The notes below the pieces were generated by a model, which worked only from the letters and a program-made list of their open reading frames with translations, did not search any database and was not told the origin of the DNA. Shown in pieces: positions 59,158 to 64,000 of a stretch of DNA of 64,000 bases (position 1 is its first letter; each line of letters begins with the position of its first letter). Position numbers and translations under genes: made by a program. The DNA is from Roseibacterium beibuensis (GTDB lineage: Bacteria; Pseudomonadota; Alphaproteobacteria; Rhodobacterales; Rhodobacteraceae): the NCBI RefSeq assembly GCF_039542305.1, contig NZ_BAABHW010000004.1, positions 186,001 through 250,000 of the forward strand, written 5' to 3'.

Positions 59158-60138
59158 TCAATCCAGCCGATCCGACAGCCAGTGCTCCAGCAGGAAATGC
59201 GCGATCGCGCCCTTGCGGGCGGGGGCGATTTCCGGGTGGCGCCCCGCGAAGACCTCCAGCATCTCCGAACGGGACACCCAGCGCGCGTCTTCCAATTCCT
59301 CCGGGTCGACCGTGATCTCGCGGCTCAGCGCCTCGCCCCGGCATCCCATCATCAGCGACGCCGGGAAGGGCCAAGGCTGGCTCGACAGGTACGACACCCG
59401 CCCCACCTCGATCCCGGCCTCTTCCATCACTTCGCGCCGGATCGCGCCCTCGACGGTTTCGCCCGGCTCAATGAAACCGGCCAGCAGCGAATACATCCGC
59501 TCGGGCCAACCGGGAGAGCGGCCAACCAGCACGCGCTCGCCATCGGTGATCAGCATGATGACGACCGGATCGGTGCGCGGGAAATGCCGCGCGCCGCAGC
59601 TTGGGCACGCCCTGTGCCATCCGGCCTCGGCCATCTCCGAGGCCGCCCCGCAGCGCGAACAGAACGGGTGGGTGCGATGCCATTCCAACAGGCCCCGCGC
59701 GGTGGCGACCAGTTCCGCATCGCGCGGCGAAAGGCCGGTCATCATGCGGCGCAATTCCGCAAAGCCCGCGCCGGTCTTTTCCTCGGACGGGTGGCGCTGG
59801 ACGGTGTTGTCGACGAAACCGCCGATCTGGTCTTCATCCACGTCCGCCGGCACCCAGCCCGAGATATCGACGGCGAAAAGCGGGCCGGCTGTCTCGTCCC
59901 GCCCAAGGAACACCGGGGCCTCCCTGGCCTTGGCCAGCGTCGGATGGCCCATGGGGCGAAACGCCGGCGAAACCGCGCCCGTCTCGAAATCCCCCTCCAG
60001 CATGGGTTTGCCGCGCCAGAGCGGCAGCACGCCGGCCCCGTCCTTCAGCGCCTTTTTCAGCACCGCCTCGTCGCGCCGCATCTCGGCTGCCCGGTCCAGG
60101 CCCGAGCTTGCAAAAAGAACCGTTTCCGCCCGTTTCAT
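59158..60138 (-). CDS. nudC: NADH pyrophosphatase (NAD-decapping Nudix hydrolase)
   Basis: A 326-residue Nudix enzyme that cleaves NADH to NMNH and AMP and may remove NAD caps from RNA. An N-terminal domain leads to a four-cysteine zinc ribbon (FCSRCGAAS and ACPSCGARHFPRTDPV). The Nudix box follows (GFIEPGETVEGAIRREVMEE then AGIEVG). Next comes SQPWPFPASLMMG, the SQPWPFPxS signature that separates NADH pyrophosphatases from other Nudix proteins. All key residues are present. Confidence 0.95.
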   Translation of the reverse strand: MKRAETVLFASSGLDRAAEMRRDEAVLKKALKDGAGVLPLWRGKPMLEGDFETGAVSPAFRPMGHPTLAKAREAPVFLGRDETAGPLFAVDISGWVPADVDEDQIGGFVDNTVQRHPSEEKTGAGFAELRRMMTGLSPRDAELVATARGLLEWHRTHPFCSRCGAASEMAEAGWHRACPSCGARHFPRTDPVVIMLITDGERVLVGRSPGWPERMYSLLAGFIEPGETVEGAIRREVMEEAGIEVGRVSYLSSQPWPFPASLMMGCRGEALSREITVDPEELEDARWVSRSEMLEVFAGRHPEIAPARKGAIAHFLLEHWLSDRLD

Positions 60139-60296
60139 GGCCTGTCCCCGCCCCGCCCACCAGCACCTGACGTTGGGCGTGGCGACAGAGTCACATCATT
60201 GAAATTCGAAGCCTTTTCCGTCACTTCGCGTCTGGCGGACCTGTTTTCCACAGGCGCAGCCTCCGCATACTGGCAGAGGGGAAGAACGGGGACAAC

Positions 60297-62168
60297 ATGA
60301 CCCTTCGCTCGAACACATCAGGCGAAGCGACCGACGACGCGGTGCCGGTGCACCTGCGCGTGCTCGCGACCAGCGATCTGCACGCGCATCTTTTGCCGTT
60401 CAATTACTATCGCGACCAGCCCGATCCGGCCGTGGGCCTTATGCGCGTGGCCGAGCGGATCGTGGCCGAGCGCGCGGGGGCCGCGAATACCCTGCTTCTG
60501 GACAATGGCGATACGCTCCAAGGCGCGCCCCTGGGCGATGCGTGGCTGGATGACCTCCGCCCCACGGGGCGCGCGCATCCCATGTTCGCCGCGATGAACG
60601 CGCTGGGATACGACGCCGCGACCCTGGGCAACCACGATTTCGATTTCGGGCTCGAGGCCCTGGAAACCGCCCTTGGCACCGCGGAGTTTCCGGTCATCCT
60701 CGCCAATGTCCGTCGCCGTCAGGGCGCGAGCCGCTGGCCCAGCCGCGTGATCCTGACGCGGGACGTCGCCGACACCGCCGGAAACACGCATGACCTGCGC
60801 ATCGGCCTGGTCGGCGTCGCCCCCCCGCAAATCGCGAAATGGGGGCGGGCGCGGCTTGGGGACACGATCGAGGTCACCGACATCGCCGACACCGTCGCGG
60901 TCGAGGTCGCGGCCCTGCACCGGGAGGGCGCGGACCTTGTCATCGTGCTGGCCCATTCCGGCCTTGGCGCGGAGCACCCCGAACCCGGCATGGAAAACGC
61001 CGCCACGGTCGTCGCCGCCCTGCCCGGCGTCGATGCCGTGATCGCAGGCCACAGCCACCGCGTGTTCCCCGAGGCCGAGACCACCGGCGCGCGCATCGTC
61101 CAACCCGGCGCGTTCGGCTCGCACCTGGGCCGCATCGACCTGACCCTGGCCCGCCAGAACGGCGTCTGGGCCATCACCGGCAGTACCGCCCGCACCTTCC
61201 CGATCTCCGAGCGCCCCGGCATCGGCCTGCGCGGCGTTTTGCGCCGCCACCCCGGCCTGCGCCCGATCCTGTGGACCGATCATCGCGCCGTCCGGCACTA
61301 CACCGACCGTCCCCTTGGCCAGACCGCCGTGCCGCTGGAGACCTTCTTCAGCTTTCTCGCGCCCTGCGCCGCGACCCAGATCGTGGCCGACGCCCAACGC
61401 CACGCCGCGCAAGAGCTTCTGGCCGACCGGCCCGACCTCTCCGGCCTGCCGCTCCTCTCCGCCGTTGCGCCGTTCAAATCCGGCGGGCGGGGCGGCCCCG
61501 GCAATTACACCGACATCCCCGCAGGCCCGCTGCGCCTGCGCAACGCGGCCGACCTCTACATCTACCCCAACCAGCTGTGCATCCTGCGCATGACCGGCGC
61601 GGGCATCGTCGCATGGCTGGAACGCACCGCCTCGCTCTTCCGCCAGATCACGCCCCTTGGCCCGGATGCCACGCCGCAACCGATGATCGACCACGCCTTC
61701 GCCGGGTACAATTTTGACCGGATCGAGGGGCTTGGCTACCGCTTCGACCTCAGCCAACCACCCCGCACCAATGCCGAGGGGGACGAGATCTTCAACACGC
61801 CCGGCCGGGTGCGCGACCTGTGCCATGCCGACGGTCGCCCCGTTGTGCCAGAGGACACGTTCCTTATCGTCACCAATTCCTACCGGGCAGCGGGGGGCGG
61901 CCATTTCCCGGCCTGCGCCGAGGCCGAGACGGTCGTCACCTCGCCCGCCACGGTGCGCGACGCGGTGATCGAGGCTATTGCGACGGCCAAGCACCCGATC
62001 ACCCCGCGCCCGACGGATCACTTCGGCTTCACCCCCCTGGGCAACACGCCCGTGCTGTTCGAGACCGGGCCGGACGCCGCCGCCCATGCCGAGCGGGCGC
62101 AGGCGCTTGGCCTGACCCCGCTTGGCCTGCAATCCAGCGGATTCTTCGGCTTCCGACTCGACCTGTAG
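60297..62168 (+). CDS. cpdB: 2',3'-cyclic-nucleotide phosphodiesterase/3'-nucleotidase-like protein
   Basis: A 623-residue metallophosphoesterase. The dimetal motifs are ATSDLHAHL near 24-32, DNGDTLQG near 68-75, GNHDFDFG near 114-121, LAHSGLG near 218-224, and AGHSHRVFPE. A C-terminal 5'-nucleotidase domain follows, with TNSYRAAGGGHFPAC. CpdB-type enzymes release nucleosides from RNA breakdown products in the periplasm. Here the N-terminus (MTLRSNTSGEATDDAVPVHL) shows no signal peptide. Either the true start lies elsewhere or the protein is cytoplasmic. It fits the nucleoside and cytosine theme of other genes in the window. Confidence 0.82.
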   Translation: MTLRSNTSGEATDDAVPVHLRVLATSDLHAHLLPFNYYRDQPDPAVGLMRVAERIVAERAGAANTLLLDNGDTLQGAPLGDAWLDDLRPTGRAHPMFAAMNALGYDAATLGNHDFDFGLEALETALGTAEFPVILANVRRRQGASRWPSRVILTRDVADTAGNTHDLRIGLVGVAPPQIAKWGRARLGDTIEVTDIADTVAVEVAALHREGADLVIVLAHSGLGAEHPEPGMENAATVVAALPGVDAVIAGHSHRVFPEAETTGARIVQPGAFGSHLGRIDLTLARQNGVWAITGSTARTFPISERPGIGLRGVLRRHPGLRPILWTDHRAVRHYTDRPLGQTAVPLETFFSFLAPCAATQIVADAQRHAAQELLADRPDLSGLPLLSAVAPFKSGGRGGPGNYTDIPAGPLRLRNAADLYIYPNQLCILRMTGAGIVAWLERTASLFRQITPLGPDATPQPMIDHAFAGYNFDRIEGLGYRFDLSQPPRTNAEGDEIFNTPGRVRDLCHADGRPVVPEDTFLIVTNSYRAAGGGHFPACAEAETVVTSPATVRDAVIEAIATAKHPITPRPTDHFGFTPLGNTPVLFETGPDAAAHAERAQALGLTPLGLQSSGFFGFRLDL

Positions 62169-62344
62169 CCGGCCACATCATGCATGCATAAAATTTCGCC
62201 ACTCCGCCCAAAATATTTGCAATGGGCGGCAGCATCCTCGTAGCCTTTCCCCTCACATGCCGGTTTCGTTGACGCCGCGCGGCGCAGTCGCGTGAGTGAG
62301 GACGATTTAACGCCGGGCCGTTCCGGCCATCGAAGGAGGACAGC

Positions 62345-63358
62345 TTGCTGCACCGTGCCATTCCCGCCCTCGCCGCGACCCTGATCGCCGCGACCCCTGC
62401 CCTCGCGCAGGACACCGACATCGCCTTCGCGCTCGACTGGCGCTTCGAAGGACCCTCCGCGCCCTATTTCCTCGCCATCGACAACGGCTACTTCGCCGAA
62501 GAAGGCATGGATGTCGAAATTACCGCGGGCCAGGGCTCGCTCGACGCCATTCCGAAGGTCGCCTCTGGCTCCTTCCCCTTCGGCTTCGCCGACATCAATT
62601 CGCTGATCTCGTTCCTCGATCAGAACCCGGGCGCGCCCGTCACCGCGATCTTCATGACCTATGACAGCCCGCCGTTTTCCATCGTGGGTCGCGTCAGCCA
62701 GGGCATCTCGGGCATCGAGGATCTCGAAGGCTCCGTCCTCGGCGCTCCGCCGCCCGATGGCGCCTGGGCGCAGTTCCCGATCCTTGCCGCCGTGAACGAT
62801 ATCGACGTGTCGACCATCACCGTCGAACCCGTCGGCTTCCCGACGCGCGAGCCGATGCTGGCCGAGGGCAATGTGGATGCCGTGACCGGCTTCAACTTCT
62901 CGTCCTATCTCTCGGCCCTGCGCCTTGGCGTGCCCGCCGACGACCTGACGACGATCATGTATTCCGATCACGGCGTGGCCCTCTACGGCAACGCGCTGAT
63001 CGTGAACACCGATTTCGCCGCCGAGAACCCGGAAATGGTCACCGGCTTCATCACCGCCGTCGCGCGCGGCTGGGCCGATGCCATCGCCGATCCTGCCGCG
63101 GGCATCGCCGCCGTTCTGGAACGCAACCCGGCGGGTGACGCGGAGCTCGAACAGCAGCGCCTGGAACTGGCCATCGAGGGCAACGTCCTGACCGACTACG
63201 TCATCGAGAACGGCATGGGCAACGTGGACCCCGACCGCCTTGCCACGGCGATCGAGCAACTCGCCCTGACCTACGAGTTCCAGAACGAGCCGGACGCGTC
63301 GCTCTATTTCACCGACGCCTACCTGCCCGAGGGCAACGTTCTGATGGTCGCGCCCTGA
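62345..63358 (+). CDS. NMT1/THI5-like ABC transporter substrate-binding protein
   Basis: A 337-residue periplasmic binding protein starting with TTG after a strong AAGGAGG at five bases. The signal peptide (LHRAIPALAATLIAATPALAQ) is followed by IAFALDWRFEGPSAPYFLAI, the NMT1 opening in which a DW-x-x-E-type loop lines the ligand site. GSFPFGFADINSLISF follows. The ATPase gene starts at 63551. The ligand is unknown. It is a distant paralogue of the protein at 10844. Confidence 0.85.
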   Translation: MLHRAIPALAATLIAATPALAQDTDIAFALDWRFEGPSAPYFLAIDNGYFAEEGMDVEITAGQGSLDAIPKVASGSFPFGFADINSLISFLDQNPGAPVTAIFMTYDSPPFSIVGRVSQGISGIEDLEGSVLGAPPPDGAWAQFPILAAVNDIDVSTITVEPVGFPTREPMLAEGNVDAVTGFNFSSYLSALRLGVPADDLTTIMYSDHGVALYGNALIVNTDFAAENPEMVTGFITAVARGWADAIADPAAGIAAVLERNPAGDAELEQQRLELAIEGNVLTDYVIENGMGNVDPDRLATAIEQLALTYEFQNEPDASLYFTDAYLPEGNVLMVAP

Positions 63359-63429
63359 GCGCGGCTGACCTGAACACGACCCGCCGGGCCGGGGCCATCG
63401 CGCGCCCGGCCCGGCGGACCCGCGTATGC

Positions 63430-63462
63430 ACGGGGTGTGTACAGGGTGTGTACGGGGTGTGA
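63430..63462 (+). repeat. Three tandem 11-base repeats (ACGGGGTGTGT)
   Basis: Units ACGGGGTGTGT, ACAGGGTGTGT and ACGGGGTGTGA follow each other without gaps between the binding-protein gene and its ATPase gene. They contain GTAC junctions and may be operator half-sites or a slippage product. Confidence 0.75.
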
Positions 63463-63550
63463 CCCGCGGTTTTCGCAGCCCCTGCCAACCCTGCCCTTGC
63501 ACGAACCCGACAAGCGTTGATGCGCCGTTAACCACCCGAAAGCCCTGCCG

Positions 63551-64000
63551 ATGACGCCCACCCCCGCCTCCTCCTACATGATCGAACTGCGCGAGGTGAC
63601 CCATGCCTACCGCACCAAGGCAGGCCCGCTACCCGTTCTCGACAACCTGACCGTCAAGATCCCCGAAAACAGCTTCTGCGCCGTGGTCGGCCCTTCGGGC
63701 TGCGGAAAATCCACGCTGACGCGGCTGGTGTCGGGCCTGATGCGCCCGAACGAGGGGCAGGTCTGGCTGCACAACAAGCTGGTCACCTCGCCGCGCCCGA
63801 CCGTCGGCATGGCGTTCCAGAACCCGGTGCTGCTGGAGTGGCGCACCATCCTGCAAAACATCATGCTGCCCCTGGAAATCGTCAAAAGCCCCATGTCCAA
63901 GGCCGAGGCGACCGAGCGCGCGCATCACCTGCTGGACCTGGTGGGCCTGACCGGCTTTGCCGACAAGCGGCCTTCCGAGCTGTCGGGCGGGATGCGCCAG
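63551..64000 (+). CDS. ABC transporter ATPase, 3' end outside window
   Basis: The first 150 codons of a single-domain ATPase. The sequence opens MTPTPASSYMIELREVTHAY. The Walker A is GPSGCGKST near 49-57, the Q loop is MAFQNPVLLEW, and LSGGMRQ is the signature at the cut. It is of the SsuB/TauB class and pairs with the binding protein at 62345; a permease gene should follow. An in-frame ATG at codon 10 is an alternative start. Confidence 0.9.
   Translation, partial: MTPTPASSYMIELREVTHAYRTKAGPLPVLDNLTVKIPENSFCAVVGPSGCGKSTLTRLVSGLMRPNEGQVWLHNKLVTSPRPTVGMAFQNPVLLEWRTILQNIMLPLEIVKSPMSKAEATERAHHLLDLVGLTGFADKRPSELSGGMRQ

Noticed and set aside
62169..62344. Possible riboswitch before the second NMT1-type gene
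   Set aside because: Only a short GCCGGGCCGTTCCGGCC hairpin and a TGCATGCA palindrome are visible; no known aptamer core.
1..64000. CRISPR arrays, insertion sequences, prophage or rRNA
   Set aside because: No regularly spaced direct repeats, transposase or phage motifs, or rRNA signatures were seen.

Overview
The window is high-GC DNA from an alphaproteobacterium, most likely a marine Rhodobacteraceae (Roseobacter-group) member. This rests on the gene arrangement ccoNOQP-ccoGHIS with fnrL and hemN, a membrane-anchored cytochrome c552 (CycM type), FNR boxes of the TTGAT-N4-GTCAA type, and many BMP- and NMT1-type ABC importers. I see no phage, insertion sequence, CRISPR array or rRNA. Gene density is high, and many neighbours overlap by the 4-base ATGA stop/start.

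Layout. 0-3.7 kb: the end of a GntR/UTRA regulator, an aldehyde dehydrogenase/GAPDH pair and a sulfotransferase. 3.8-9.8 kb: a complete BMP-type (nucleoside-like) ABC importer and a cytosine-deaminase-type amidohydrolase. 10.0-18.5 kb: tRNA-Met, a divergent RidA gene, and an eight-gene operon with an NMT1-type ABC importer, a second deaminase-like amidohydrolase, an FAD oxidase, two flavodoxin-fold reductases and a 2-oxoglutarate/Fe(II) oxygenase. This is the best candidate for an undescribed catabolic route. 18.5-23.0 kb: 2-keto-3-deoxygalactonate aldolase and kinase, then a copper module (copA-cueR) behind a textbook CueR promoter with a 19-bp spacer. 23.1-30.1 kb: surface polysaccharide genes, namely a Stf0 sulfotransferase, a two-domain glycosyltransferase and the dTDP-rhamnose set rfbA-rfbD-rfbB-rfbC. 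A 45-codon sulfotransferase-like remnant sits between rfbD and rfbB. 30.2-36.5 kb: a TMADH-like demethylase, hemC, hemE, a DAO-type oxidase and hemF. 36.7-38.1 kb: a D-Ala-D-Ala carboxypeptidase.

38.2-49.8 kb is a microaerobic island: ccoS, ccoI, ccoH and ccoG for assembly, ccoP, ccoQ, ccoO and ccoN for the cbb3 oxidase, a universal stress protein, fnrL and hemN. Four FNR boxes lie in its intergenic regions. FnrL can therefore coordinate the oxidase, its assembly factors, oxygen-independent haem synthesis and possibly its own gene. 49.9-55.8 kb: a Yej-type peptide ABC importer (yejF-E-B-A on the minus strand). 55.9-64 kb: cytochrome c552 (a probable electron donor to the oxidase), prephenate dehydratase, a DMT exporter, an SRPBCC protein, NudC, a CpdB-like nucleotidase without a visible signal peptide, and the start of another NMT1-type ABC importer cut off by the window end.

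Start codons were chosen from Shine-Dalgarno spacing and family length, so they often differ from the longest open frame. Functional names come from reading motifs by eye; no database search was run.
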